A DNA stretch of 43,164 bases. Origin: Crocinitomicaceae bacterium. Its GTDB lineage: Bacteria; Bacteroidota; Bacteroidia; Flavobacteriales_D; Sanyastnellaceae. The stretch spans positions 9,378 through 52,541 of the forward strand of contig PACT01000021.1 of NCBI GenBank assembly GCA_002700285.1, in the 5' to 3' direction. Made by a program: the position numbers and the translations under genes. The notes below the pieces were generated by a model that did not search any database, was not told where the DNA came from, and saw only the letters and a program-made list of their open reading frames with translations. Below, piece by piece: positions 24,546 through 33,447 of this stretch (the first letter of the stretch is position 1; each line of letters starts with the position of its first letter).

Positions 24546-25790
24546 TTATGACCAGGAAGCGATTGTTTCGCTTTTGTATTCCCCAGCTTCGAGTTTGTCC
24601 TTGATGTTCGAAAAGACTTTAATGGTGAAGTCCACATCTGCTTGAGTGTGAATCGCCGTAGGGATTAACCGAAGCATAATCGTGTCTTTAGGAACGACAG
24701 GGTAAACGACTATCGAACAAAAAATACCATGATTTTCACGCAGATCTACCGTCAGGTTTGTCGCCTCCCCGAGCCCACCTTGCAAGAAAACTGGCGTCAC
24801 ACACGAATTCGTTTTTCCAATATTGAATCCAGAAGATTTAAGTCCAGACTGAAGTGAAGTTGCAATCTTCCATAAATTATCCTTATGCTCAGAAGAGTCA
24901 CGAAGCATTTGAAGACGCTTACGGGCGCCAACTACAATTGGCATTGGAAGTGCTTTTGCAAAAGTCTGCGAGCGCATGTTGTAACGAAGAAAATCAATCA
25001 CATCTTCATCTCCCGACACAAAAGCGCCAATCGTCGCCATCGCCTTTGCGAAAGTACCGAAGTAAACATCGATTTGGTCGTGGCATCCCTGATGGTCTCC
25101 CGCGCCGCGCCCTTGTTCTCCTACGGTACCAAATCCATGGGCATCATCCACAAAAAGGCGAAAACCAAATTCTTTTTTGAATGTGCATATCTCAGCGAGC
25201 TTTCCTTGATCTCCAGCCATACCGAAGACCCCTTCAGTCACAACCAAAATACCACCTCCAGTAACATCTGTTATGTTTTTTGCGCGTTCAAGTTGCTTCG
25301 CAAAACTCTCCATATCGTTGTGAGAAAATACAAATCTCTTTCCTTGGTGAAGACGAACTCCGTCCACCATGCAGGCATGAGACTCGCTGTCGTACACAAT
25401 GACATCATGACGACTTACAAGCGCCTCAATGGCAGACTGGCATCCTTGGTAACCAAAGTTTAACAAGAAGGAGTCCTCCTTCTGCATAAACTCAGAGAGA
25501 TCATTTTCAAGTGCTTCATGTTCTGAAGTTTGGCCTGACATCATTCGGGCGCCCATAGGATACCCCATCCCCCATTTCGCAGACGCTTCTGCATCAACCT
25601 TACGAACCTCAGGGTGATTGGCAAGTCCCAAATAATTATTGACTGACCAAACCAACACTTCTTTGCCTCTAAAGGTCATGTGATTTGAAATTTCACCTTC
25701 TAATTTAGGGAAGGTAAAGTAACCATGTGTTTCTTTAGCGTGTTGACCAAGAGGTCCTCGGTCATTGCGAATGCGATCAAATATATCCAA
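24546..25790 (-). CDS. Alpha-oxoamine synthase family enzyme, probable serine palmitoyltransferase
   Basis: A 414-residue fold-type I PLP enzyme. The PLP lysine is K249 in 'YFGTFAKAMATIGAF', the cofactor-stacking His is in 'YDSESHAC' (H138), and 'FVDDAHGFGTVGEQG' carries the PLP Asp and second His. The family (KBL, BioF, HemA, SPT) joins an acyl-CoA to an amino acid with loss of CO2. I prefer serine palmitoyltransferase because Flavobacteriales proteins with this same 'HGYFTFPKLEG...WSVNNYLGLANHP' start are often annotated so, and Bacteroidota make sphingolipids. KBL or BioF cannot be ruled out. The start is a TTG (25790); a -7 box TAATTTTG is at 25823-25816. truA follows after 10 bases. Confidence 0.72.
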   Translation of the reverse strand: MDIFDRIRNDRGPLGQHAKETHGYFTFPKLEGEISNHMTFRGKEVLVWSVNNYLGLANHPEVRKVDAEASAKWGMGYPMGARMMSGQTSEHEALENDLSEFMQKEDSFLLNFGYQGCQSAIEALVSRHDVIVYDSESHACMVDGVRLHQGKRFVFSHNDMESFAKQLERAKNITDVTGGGILVVTEGVFGMAGDQGKLAEICTFKKEFGFRLFVDDAHGFGTVGEQGRGAGDHQGCHDQIDVYFGTFAKAMATIGAFVSGDEDVIDFLRYNMRSQTFAKALPMPIVVGARKRLQMLRDSSEHKDNLWKIATSLQSGLKSSGFNIGKTNSCVTPVFLQGGLGEATNLTVDLRENHGIFCSIVVYPVVPKDTIMLRLIPTAIHTQADVDFTIKVFSNIKDKLEAGEYKSETIASWS

Positions 25791-25815
25791 GCGAATTTAT
25801 TTTTAGATGTACTCG

Positions 25816-25823
25816 CAAAATTA
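25816..25823 (-). promoter_or_regulatory. Candidate -7 box (TAATTTTG) of the alpha-oxoamine synthase gene
   Basis: On the minus strand this reads TAATTTTG, matching TAnnTTTG, with a predicted leader of about 19 bases to the TTG start. No good -33 TTTG is at the right distance. Confidence 0.35.
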
Positions 25824-25884
25824 CTGCATCCAAACTAAAGTTTACAATAAGGTCTTACTAACTTCGCACTTGATTCGCTCCAAT

Positions 25885-26700
25885 ATGTTCAAAACTTCAT
25901 TTATTGTTTCTTCTTTGGCGGTTTTATTCCTTTTTGCATCGGGATGTTCTGAATACAGCAAAGTATTGAAGAGCTCAGACGCAGAACTCAAGTGGGAATA
26001 TGCCCAGACAGCATTAGATTCAGGGAAGTGCTTCAAAGCTTTGCCTTTGCTTGAAGAACTGGTGGGGCTGACAAGAGGCACACAACGCGCCCAAAAGGTG
26101 CAATACAACTATGCCCAAGCACATTATTGTGTGAATGATTTTTATTTGGCCAGGTATTATTTACACACCTTTGCAAAAACTTTCCCAAACAGTGAACTGG
26201 TCGAAAGTGTCGAGTTTGAAGCAGCAATCTGTAGCTACAATTTATCTCCTAACTGGTCATTAGACCAAACAGAAACGATTTTGGCCGTGCAAGAACTGCA
26301 AGTATTTATGGACAGATACCCCGCTTCAGTTCACCGCGACAGCAGCCAAACCATGATCGACTTACTTCGTGCAAAACTCGAAAAGAAATCGTTTGAATCA
26401 GCAGCCATATATCACAAAATAGGACACTATAAGAGCGCCACAATTGCGATGAAAAATGCTTTGAAAGACTTTCCTGACTCTCAATACCGAGAAGAACTTC
26501 AGTTTTTAATCCTCGACAGCTACTACCAATATGCGATTCAGAGTACAAATAGAAGGAAACTTGCTCGATTTAACGATGCTACGCTTGCTTTTCATACCTT
26601 TGCAACCCGATTTCCAGACAGTTCTTATATCCCTGATGCGGAACGAATCTATAAAAACTGTGTGAAAGGCGTGGAAATACTACAATCTGAAGAAAAATAG
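25885..26700 (+). CDS. bamD: Outer membrane assembly lipoprotein BamD
   Basis: A 271-residue lipoprotein. The signal 'MFKTSFIVSSLAVLFLFASGC' ends in a lipobox with the acylated C21 (written here as MFKTSFIVSSLAVLFL then FASGC). The mature part is about five TPR-like helical pairs, with aromatic-rich 'YNYAQAHYCVNDFYLARYY', 'FAKTFPNSELVESVEFEAAI' and 'FATRFPDSSYIPDAE', the BamD/YfiO pattern. BamD is the essential partner of BamA in inserting beta-barrels into the outer membrane. I chose the ATG at 25885, since an upstream in-frame start (25807) would bury the signal peptide. It is the first gene of the run to recN; rpoZ begins four bases after its stop. Confidence 0.9.
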   Translation: MFKTSFIVSSLAVLFLFASGCSEYSKVLKSSDAELKWEYAQTALDSGKCFKALPLLEELVGLTRGTQRAQKVQYNYAQAHYCVNDFYLARYYLHTFAKTFPNSELVESVEFEAAICSYNLSPNWSLDQTETILAVQELQVFMDRYPASVHRDSSQTMIDLLRAKLEKKSFESAAIYHKIGHYKSATIAMKNALKDFPDSQYREELQFLILDSYYQYAIQSTNRRKLARFNDATLAFHTFATRFPDSSYIPDAERIYKNCVKGVEILQSEEK

Positions 26701-26704
26701 CAGA

Positions 26705-27142
26705 ATGAACTTTAAGAACGTAAAAGCTGAAAGAACTACGGAAACCCGTAATACTCACAAAATCGAAACACTCGGTACAGGGAATCTTTATGAAACAATT
26801 GTTTTGCTTTCGAAAAGAAGCAACCAGCTTTCCCAAGATTTAAAGAAAGAATTGGCTGAAAAGATGGAAGAGTTTGTGATTCCAAATGACACACTTGAAG
26901 AGGTGTTTGAGAACCGTGAGCAGATTGAAATTTCCAAGTTTTACGAAAGACTTGCAAAACCTCACAGCATTGCAATAAAGGAACTTGAAGACGCGCAGAT
27001 TTATTTTCGTCACGATGAAAAAGTAAAAGATCTTGATTTAGTCCTCGAGGTGAAAGCTGAGGCAAAAGCGACTGAAGACAAGGCAGACGACAAAGCAGAC
27101 GATAAGGTGGCGGAGACGAAGACTGAAGACTCAGCCTCATAA
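26705..27142 (+). CDS. rpoZ: RNA polymerase omega subunit (Bacteroidota type)
   Basis: A 145-residue protein matching the Bacteroidota omega family. 'GTGNLYETIVLLSKRSNQLS' (about residues 24-43) holds the conserved helix that grips the beta-prime subunit, and 'TLEEVFENREQIEISKFYE' is the lineage-specific middle segment. Omega helps fold and stabilise RNA polymerase. The last 35 residues form a Lys/Asp/Glu/Ala-rich tail with a repeated KADDKADDK pattern, encoded by a short tandem repeat. It lies between bamD (4 bases) and coaBC (9 bases) as in many Flavobacteriales. Confidence 0.85.
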   Translation: MNFKNVKAERTTETRNTHKIETLGTGNLYETIVLLSKRSNQLSQDLKKELAEKMEEFVIPNDTLEEVFENREQIEISKFYERLAKPHSIAIKELEDAQIYFRHDEKVKDLDLVLEVKAEAKATEDKADDKADDKVAETKTEDSAS

Positions 27143-27151
27143 ACGTGTGAT

Positions 27152-28408
27152 ATGACCGGATTTCCGGACTCCCAGGACGACCAACTGACTTTGCTGGGGC
27201 GTCGAGTTTTATTAGGCATTACAGGAAGTATTGCTGCTTACAAATCTGCATTCCTCGCAAGAGAGTTGATTAAAAGAGGTGCCGAAGTCAGGATTGTCAT
27301 GACACCCAGCGCCACAGAATTTATTACGCCACTCACCCTTGCAACTTTGGTGGGCAACCCTGTTCACTCTGATTTTACTGAAAGCATTGAGTCTGGAGCG
27401 TGGACAAACCATGTGGAATTGGGGCTGTGGGGCGATCTTTTTCTTGTGGCTCCATGTACTGCACAAACATTGTCTTTTTTTACGCAAGGCGCTTGCACCA
27501 ATTTACTACAAGCTGTATTTCTGAGTTCCAGATGTCCTGTAGTTGTTGCTCCAGCAATGGACCTAGACATGTTTACAAATGCCGCAACACAAGAAAACTT
27601 AAAAAAACTATCCGAAAGAGGGATTAAAATCATTGAACCTACTTCCGGCGCACTGGCAAGTGGCTTAGATGGGCAAGGGCGTATGGAGGAACCTGAGGTA
27701 ATCGCTGACTTTGTAGAGACATTCTTTTTGAGCAACATGCCATTGTCAGGTATAAAAGTTGTCGTCACAGCTGGGCCTACAGAAGAGCCTATTGATGCAG
27801 TCAGATATTTGGGGAACAGAAGTACAGGGAAAATGGGATTTGCGTTGGCAAGCCGTTTGGCCGATCTCGGAGCACACGTTACGCTTATCGCAGGCCCCGT
27901 AAATATAAAGACCCCTCAGAGACTCGCTGAGAGAATCGATGTGAGTACTGCACAGGAAATGTATGATGCAACCACACGCATCTGGCCGTCCATGGACGCC
28001 GGAATAGCATGTGCGGCTGTTGCAGACATGAGACCTGTCGATCCCGCAAATAAAAAACTTCACCGAGGGGATTTGCCTGATTCCATTTCACTAGAAAACA
28101 CACCCGACACATTGCTTGAAATGGGACGAACAAAAACGTCGAGTCAAGTATTGATGGGGTTCGCTTTAGAAACCGATTCAGTAGAAGACAGCTTAAAGAG
28201 TGCCGAATCGAAGCTCAAAAGAAAGAACCTGGACTTTGTGGTTATGAACACGCTGGCTGACAAAGGGGCAGGATTCAACCTCGACACAAATAAAGTAACT
28301 GTGCTTCAAAGTGTCGGAGCGCATACTGAAAAGCGTATTTTTGAGTTAAAGACAAAAAGAGAAGTCGCTTATGATCTTATTGAGCTTCTTTCAACCCTTC
28401 TGATTTAA
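27152..28408 (+). CDS. coaBC: Bifunctional phosphopantothenoylcysteine decarboxylase / phosphopantothenate-cysteine ligase
   Basis: A 418-residue two-domain enzyme of coenzyme A synthesis. The N-terminal FMN-binding CoaC half (about 15-195) has 'LLGITGSIAAYKSAFLAREL', the catalytic His in 'WTNHVELGLWGD', and the substrate motif 'APAMDLDMFTN' (Asp where many homologues have Asn). The CoaB half starts near residue 206 with 'VVVTAGPTEEPIDAVRYLGN' and 'RSTGKMGFALASRLADLGAH'. It joins cysteine to phosphopantothenate (using CTP) and decarboxylates the product. An in-frame ATG at 27152 follows rpoZ by nine bases; the first 15 residues are less conserved and the start could be slightly later. Confidence 0.94.
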   Translation: MTGFPDSQDDQLTLLGRRVLLGITGSIAAYKSAFLARELIKRGAEVRIVMTPSATEFITPLTLATLVGNPVHSDFTESIESGAWTNHVELGLWGDLFLVAPCTAQTLSFFTQGACTNLLQAVFLSSRCPVVVAPAMDLDMFTNAATQENLKKLSERGIKIIEPTSGALASGLDGQGRMEEPEVIADFVETFFLSNMPLSGIKVVVTAGPTEEPIDAVRYLGNRSTGKMGFALASRLADLGAHVTLIAGPVNIKTPQRLAERIDVSTAQEMYDATTRIWPSMDAGIACAAVADMRPVDPANKKLHRGDLPDSISLENTPDTLLEMGRTKTSSQVLMGFALETDSVEDSLKSAESKLKRKNLDFVVMNTLADKGAGFNLDTNKVTVLQSVGAHTEKRIFELKTKREVAYDLIELLSTLLI

Positions 28409-28412
28409 AAAA

Positions 28413-29348
28413 ATGACGTTAGATTTCCCTTCAATATATCCCTCCGATTTATTTAAAGCGTGTGTTCTATTTGGGGCAATTATTCTTGCAAACCCCTCTA
28501 AAATCAATGCACAAGAATTAAACTGCTCCGTTCAAGTCATCGCGCCTCAAATTGCCAATGTGGAACCAAGCGTCTTTGAAAGTCTGGAAGACGGGATTCG
28601 AGAATTCATGAATGGACGTCGGTGGACAAACGACAATTTCTCATTCGACGAACTGATAGAATGCACAATGCAAATCACGATCAGTGAAGCCATTGGAAAC
28701 ACTCGATTTAGTGGTTCTATTCAGATACAGAGCAACCGCCCTGTTTTCAATTCAGACTACAACACACCTGTTTTGTTTGTTCTGGATGGCGACTTTGAAT
28801 TTGAGTGGGTTAATGGAACTTCGATTCTTTTCAATCAAGGTCAACACAGAGACAATTTGAGTTCTGTGCTTGCATATTATTCATACATGATTATCGGGAT
28901 GGATTACGACAGTTTTGGATTGGAGAGTGGTTCAGAATATCTGCTGAAGGCCCAAACCATCGTTGCAAACGCTCAGAACGCTGGCGGAAGTGGATGGAAG
29001 GCGAGTCAAAGCAAGCAAAATAGATATTGGCTCGTTGAGAATTACTTAAGCCAAACATTCAGACCGCTTCGTTTGTGCATGTACAATTACCACCGAAAAG
29101 GCTTTGATTTGTTATACGATGACATCGAGACCGCCAGGTTAAATATCGCGGATGCACTTATAGAGATGAGATCTACGAATAGGATTCGTCCGGGCTCGTA
29201 TAATTTACAAGTGTTTTTTCTAGCAAAACATGATGAAATCATTAAACTTTTTGCTCCAGCATCAGAAGCAGAAAGAGTAAGACTCCTCCCCGTCCTCAAA
29301 CAAATGGATCCGGGAAATATTTCTAAGTATGATAATGCATTGATGTAG
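28413..29348 (+). CDS. DUF4835 family secreted protein (PorD-like, type IX secretion associated)
   Basis: A 311-residue periplasmic or outer-membrane-associated protein. A hydrophobic leader (about residues 12-33, ending near 'KINAQ') is followed by 'ELNCSVQVIAPQIANVEPSV', 'FMNGRRWTND' and 'YYSYMIIGMDYDSFGLESG', all typical of DUF4835. DUF4835 members are named PorD in some annotation pipelines and linked to type IX secretion. That link is from memory and not provable from this sequence. It is encoded between coaBC and recN, an order conserved in Flavobacteriales. It starts four bases after the coaBC stop. Confidence 0.82.
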   Translation: MTLDFPSIYPSDLFKACVLFGAIILANPSKINAQELNCSVQVIAPQIANVEPSVFESLEDGIREFMNGRRWTNDNFSFDELIECTMQITISEAIGNTRFSGSIQIQSNRPVFNSDYNTPVLFVLDGDFEFEWVNGTSILFNQGQHRDNLSSVLAYYSYMIIGMDYDSFGLESGSEYLLKAQTIVANAQNAGGSGWKASQSKQNRYWLVENYLSQTFRPLRLCMYNYHRKGFDLLYDDIETARLNIADALIEMRSTNRIRPGSYNLQVFFLAKHDEIIKLFAPASEAERVRLLPVLKQMDPGNISKYDNALM

Positions 29349-29354
29349 TCAACC

Positions 29355-31019
29355 TTGTTAACTCGACTCTATATAAAAAACTTCGCATTAATAAGCGACC
29401 TCACTTTAGATTTTAAAGATGGGCTCACTGTTGTAACCGGCGAAACCGGATCTGGAAAGTCCATCCTATTGGGCGCATTGGGTTTGGCTATAGGCGCTCG
29501 GAGCAACAGTTTAAACGTGAGGCATGGTACTGATCTATGCATTGTTGAAGCCACCTTCAACTCTCCCATTCTAAATAAAATTCTCGTTGATTTCAATCTG
29601 GAATTTGGCTCTGAAAAAGAAAGCGTTGTGATTCGAAGAGAAGTAAGATCGACAGGCAAATCACGATCCTTTATTAATGATTCACTTGTTACTGCAGGTA
29701 TCCTCAGAGAAGTGGGAAACAAACTCGTAGATCTCCATGGTCAAGATGAAACAAGGGCTTTAATGGACAGAGTCACCCGGTTAGACCTTCTGGATGATTT
29801 CGGCGAACATGTGACCGTGAGAGATGCTTACCGAGCTGCATTTTCAGCATGGCGTTCAGCAGTGGATTCGCTCAACACATTAGAAGCTGAAGCGAATCAA
29901 CCTCAATCTGACAGAGATTATATTAAATTTCAACTTGAAGAACTGTCCGAATTGGGACTACACTCCTTGAATCAGGAGGAACTGGAGGAGGAACACAATC
30001 GTCTTAAACACGCGACAGAACTTGCGACGGGGCTCCATGCTTCGTTTGAACTTTTAGACAACCACCCCGAAGGCAGGGATGCCATTTCTGCAGTAGAAAG
30101 GGCCATAAAAGAAATGGAAGCCATTGAAATGTACAGCAAAGATGCTTTCGACTTACTAGAAAGACTTAAAAGCGTACATATTGAAATGCGGGATATCGCA
30201 CTTGAATCAAGTCATTTATCCGAAAGCATTCAGCACGACCCCACAAGATTAGATTTGATAAACGCAAAAATGGAAGCGCTGTCCAGTGCACTTCACAAAC
30301 ACAATGTTCCAAATGCCGGAGCTCTGTCACTCGTGGAACAAGAGTTAAACAGAAGGATAGAGAAGTGTGATGGAATAGAAGAAGAAATCAACAGTGCGCG
30401 GGCAGCTGTAAAAGTCAAAAAAGAAGCTTTGGATCAAGCTGGAAAAGTTTTGATGAAGGAACGTAAGAAGTCTGGAAAGGAACTGATGAATCTGGTCCAC
30501 CATCAATTGGCCCCGCTCAAGCTCCCACATGTAGAAATGTCTTGGGCCTTTTCTGAACTAAATTCACCAGACCTTATAGGAATAGAAGATGTGGAGCTGT
30601 TGTTTAGTGCAAACCCTGGGTCTCCGCCCCAACCCATTTCACACATTGCCTCTGGTGGAGAGCGGAGTCGCGTAATGCTCGCATTTAAAGCGGCATTGGC
30701 CAAACGCACCAAAGTCCCCACCATTGTATTAGACGAAATTGATACGGGAGTATCAGGCGATGTGGCCACACGCATGGCATCTACCATGCGCGAGATGTCA
30801 TCGGGTCAACAAGTGTTTTCTGTAACGCACCTTGCTCAAGTTGCTGCATCTGGAAACCATCACCTTGAAGTAAGTAAAAAGACAAACAACAGGGAAGCTG
30901 TTACGCAAGCTGTATATCTCGCGACGCAAGAACGCAATGAAGCGATTGCAACGATGCTAAGTGGAAGCCAAGTGAGTGAAGAGGCACGAGCCGCAGCTAA
31001 AGTTCTTCTGTCACACTAA
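29355..31019 (+). CDS. recN: DNA repair ATPase RecN
   Basis: A 554-residue SMC-like ATPase of double-strand break repair. The Walker A 'GETGSGKSILLGAL' is at residues 29-42. A long charged coiled-coil middle (about 150-390) follows, then the signature 'ASGGERSRVMLAFKAAL' and Walker B 'TIVLDEIDTGVSGDVA'. 'VTHLAQVAASGNHH' is the conserved D-loop/H-loop end. The start is a TTG at 29355, seven bases after the DUF4835 stop; the following residues LTRLYIKNFALI match family starts. Its stop codon is seven bases from the stop of the convergent TonB receptor. Confidence 0.95.
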   Translation: MLTRLYIKNFALISDLTLDFKDGLTVVTGETGSGKSILLGALGLAIGARSNSLNVRHGTDLCIVEATFNSPILNKILVDFNLEFGSEKESVVIRREVRSTGKSRSFINDSLVTAGILREVGNKLVDLHGQDETRALMDRVTRLDLLDDFGEHVTVRDAYRAAFSAWRSAVDSLNTLEAEANQPQSDRDYIKFQLEELSELGLHSLNQEELEEEHNRLKHATELATGLHASFELLDNHPEGRDAISAVERAIKEMEAIEMYSKDAFDLLERLKSVHIEMRDIALESSHLSESIQHDPTRLDLINAKMEALSSALHKHNVPNAGALSLVEQELNRRIEKCDGIEEEINSARAAVKVKKEALDQAGKVLMKERKKSGKELMNLVHHQLAPLKLPHVEMSWAFSELNSPDLIGIEDVELLFSANPGSPPQPISHIASGGERSRVMLAFKAALAKRTKVPTIVLDEIDTGVSGDVATRMASTMREMSSGQQVFSVTHLAQVAASGNHHLEVSKKTNNREAVTQAVYLATQERNEAIATMLSGSQVSEEARAAAKVLLSH

Positions 31020-31026
31020 GTATAGC

Positions 31027-33369
31027 TTAGAATTTCCAGTCTAAAGAAATTGAGGGAAGAAACGGAAGTTGATTCTTCCTTTGACCTGTCAGACGATTGA
31101 TGTAAAATACATTTTCACGGCTGTAGACATTTGTGACACCAGCAGTAAAATCCAAATCACCTCCCATCACATCTTTGAATGTTCTTTTCACACTCATGTC
31201 AAGTCTGTGATATGAAGGAAGACGACCCTCGTTTAAATCCGCATAATAAATGGAGACCTGTCCTGCATTTTGGGTGATATAATCTGAATAGATTCCATCA
31301 TTCACATTTGGGGATTGATAGTAACCCTGGCTTTGCGTAAATGGCAAACCTGATCCCAAGGCCCATCTCGCACTTATTTGCCATTCCTTGTTCGCCCCGA
31401 AATCTTGAGAAGCAACAAGATTTACATTGTGACGCCTGTCAAATACCGGGTCGTACCATCTGTCCCCATCCCACCTGTCAACATTTCCTAGTCCGTAAAC
31501 GAGCCAGAGATAAGAATTGCGTTTTTCGTATTTAAGGACCATATCAACCCCATTTGCAAACCCGCTTTCTATAATGTAATCAAGACGAAGAACTTCAGGC
31601 ACATCGTTGTGATCTGCATCGTCGGGAAATAGTTTTTGGCGATTTGTATTCGTGAGTTGGGTGAAATGTTTTACGTAACCTTCAACATTGAGGTTGAGGA
31701 ATTCTGTAAGATCATACTCAAATCCAGCAACGACGTGATTTGCGGTTTGGAGTGAATGAGCCACATCTCTAACAGTACCAGATGGTGTCGTAAACTCATC
31801 TTGGAGGTTGTCTGGTCCAGAAAGAAATCCATAGAACAAATTCACCACATCTCTGTCAGAGTTTGCTGAGATAATGTTTTGTGAATACATGCCTGCAGCC
31901 AACTTCAGACGAAGTCGCTCATTGTATTTATATTTCATACCTATTCTAGGTTCTGGACGAAACTTCGACAATGAACTGTAGTATTGAAGGCGCAAACTAG
32001 GCTGTATGATAAGCTTTCCTCTGTTTATTGTGTAATCAACATAACCGCCAAATTCAGTTGTGTTCTCGACTTGCTTGACAACTACGCTTAGCGCATTAAA
32101 TGTCTTATAATCCGTTTCTACACCGACCACTTCAAGCCCATATTGAATGTTATCCTCACCGAGGACGTACTTGAAATCTAAACCAAAGTTGAAACCATTG
32201 ACATTGCTATATCTGTCTGGCAACGTCTCCTCTAAAAGATCTATGCTGTAGTTACTCAAGGCAAAATGTCCATTTACAAGAACTGCTGACCCAGGAGGAA
32301 CAATGGTAAACGTTCCACCTCCACCCACATTTTTCCAACCGTAATCCGCAAATGATGTACCTGTAGAATCATCTAAAACACTTGCATTGTCTGAAAAACC
32401 GAAACCGAATAAACTCAGCTTAGAACCAGAACCTCCAAATGTAATCTTTCCATAACTATCTGTAAATCCAAATGGCAATCGACCCCCATCTATATATGGA
32501 TATAAAAATTCAGATGTTTTCTCTAAATAACTGTGTTTTAAAGACAACAAGTAACTGATCCCTCCTGAATTATTACTCATTTTCTTTAATGGCCCCTCTA
32601 ACAAGATTTTTGAACCGAAAGGACTTGCACCTAAAATGACTTTCTGTTCACGCATATTTCCATCTCGCGTTTTAATATCCATTACTGAAGAAATACGCCC
32701 CCCATATTTTGCAGAAAAAGCACCTGTATATATATCGGCATTCGCAATTGCATCCGAATCAAACACGCTAAACAATCCAATGCTGTGAAAAGCATTGTAA
32801 ATAATCATTCCATCTAACAACACTTTGTTTTGAATAGGGGAACCTCCTCGAATGTATAATTGTCCCCCTTGGTCACCTGTAGATACGAATCCTGGAAGAA
32901 CTTGAAGCACCTGGACCAAATCAGGTGTACCTCCAAAGCTAGGGATATGCTTAAGGTCTGCAGGCCTGATGGTTTCCACAGACATACGTACACTGTTCCT
33001 CTGCTCTTCCCTGTCTGCATTCACTTCTGCTCCACCAAGTTGAATTACACCTTCATCTAGCAAATAGCTTTTTGTAAGTACTTTACCTGACTTTATATAA
33101 ATCTTTTCTTTAATATTTTCATACTCAATACTAGATACCACCAAGGAATATTCTCCTTCGGGAACTTTACTTAAACTGTAGAAACCTGAGACGTCAGTGA
33201 TGACACCATATGATGTCCCTTCGAGGGATACACTGGCAAACATAACCGCTTCTCCAGATGATTTAGACTGAATAAATCCCTTGACTGTGCCCTGAGAAAA
33301 AAGGGGGGCACAAAAGAGGAAAGCGCATAGCGTAACTATGTAAATCAGACCGTTTCTAGTTTCTTGCAT
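31027..33369 (-). CDS. TonB-dependent outer-membrane receptor
   Basis: A 780-residue outer-membrane receptor. The signal peptide runs to about residue 26 ('LCAFLFCAPLFSQ'). A carboxypeptidase-regulatory-like domain (about 27-115) carries 'GVITDVSGFYSLSKVPEGEY'. The plug domain (about 120-240) has 'LVQVLQVLPGFVSTGDQGG' and 'YIRGGSPIQNKVLLDGMIIY'. A beta-barrel follows to the end, closing with '...FLPSISLDWKF' and a terminal Phe. I chose the ATG at 33369 because the signal peptide starts there; an upstream in-frame start at 33468 would bury it. No SusD partner is adjacent, so this is not a glycan PUL pair. The ligand is unknown. A -7 box at 33377-33384 lies seven bases upstream. Confidence 0.93.
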   Translation of the reverse strand: MQETRNGLIYIVTLCAFLFCAPLFSQGTVKGFIQSKSSGEAVMFASVSLEGTSYGVITDVSGFYSLSKVPEGEYSLVVSSIEYENIKEKIYIKSGKVLTKSYLLDEGVIQLGGAEVNADREEQRNSVRMSVETIRPADLKHIPSFGGTPDLVQVLQVLPGFVSTGDQGGQLYIRGGSPIQNKVLLDGMIIYNAFHSIGLFSVFDSDAIANADIYTGAFSAKYGGRISSVMDIKTRDGNMREQKVILGASPFGSKILLEGPLKKMSNNSGGISYLLSLKHSYLEKTSEFLYPYIDGGRLPFGFTDSYGKITFGGSGSKLSLFGFGFSDNASVLDDSTGTSFADYGWKNVGGGGTFTIVPPGSAVLVNGHFALSNYSIDLLEETLPDRYSNVNGFNFGLDFKYVLGEDNIQYGLEVVGVETDYKTFNALSVVVKQVENTTEFGGYVDYTINRGKLIIQPSLRLQYYSSLSKFRPEPRIGMKYKYNERLRLKLAAGMYSQNIISANSDRDVVNLFYGFLSGPDNLQDEFTTPSGTVRDVAHSLQTANHVVAGFEYDLTEFLNLNVEGYVKHFTQLTNTNRQKLFPDDADHNDVPEVLRLDYIIESGFANGVDMVLKYEKRNSYLWLVYGLGNVDRWDGDRWYDPVFDRRHNVNLVASQDFGANKEWQISARWALGSGLPFTQSQGYYQSPNVNDGIYSDYITQNAGQVSIYYADLNEGRLPSYHRLDMSVKRTFKDVMGGDLDFTAGVTNVYSRENVFYINRLTGQRKNQLPFLPSISLDWKF

Positions 33370-33376
33370 GGACGCG

Positions 33377-33384
33377 CAAATATA
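33377..33384 (-). promoter_or_regulatory. Candidate -7 box (TATATTTG) of the TonB receptor gene
   Basis: On the minus strand this reads TATATTTG, matching TAnnTTTG, and ends seven bases before the ATG at 33369. No TTTG is seen at the -33 distance. It predicts an mRNA leader of zero to a few bases. Confidence 0.4.
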
Positions 33385-33447
33385 ACACCTATTGCCATCA
33401 TCTTTTTTTCTATTATCTTTCGGCATGAAATCTGCTATAAAGTAAAC

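Noticed and set aside
26736-27140. A 134-codon minus-strand frame opposite rpoZ
   Set aside because: It is antisense to the omega subunit gene. The Pro/Leu/Ser-rich sequence is what the acidic tail codons give when reversed.
31027-33369. A polysaccharide utilization locus centred on the TonB receptor
   Set aside because: No SusD-like lipoprotein, glycoside hydrolase or ECF sigma/anti-sigma pair adjoins it; recN and the TPR-like gene do.
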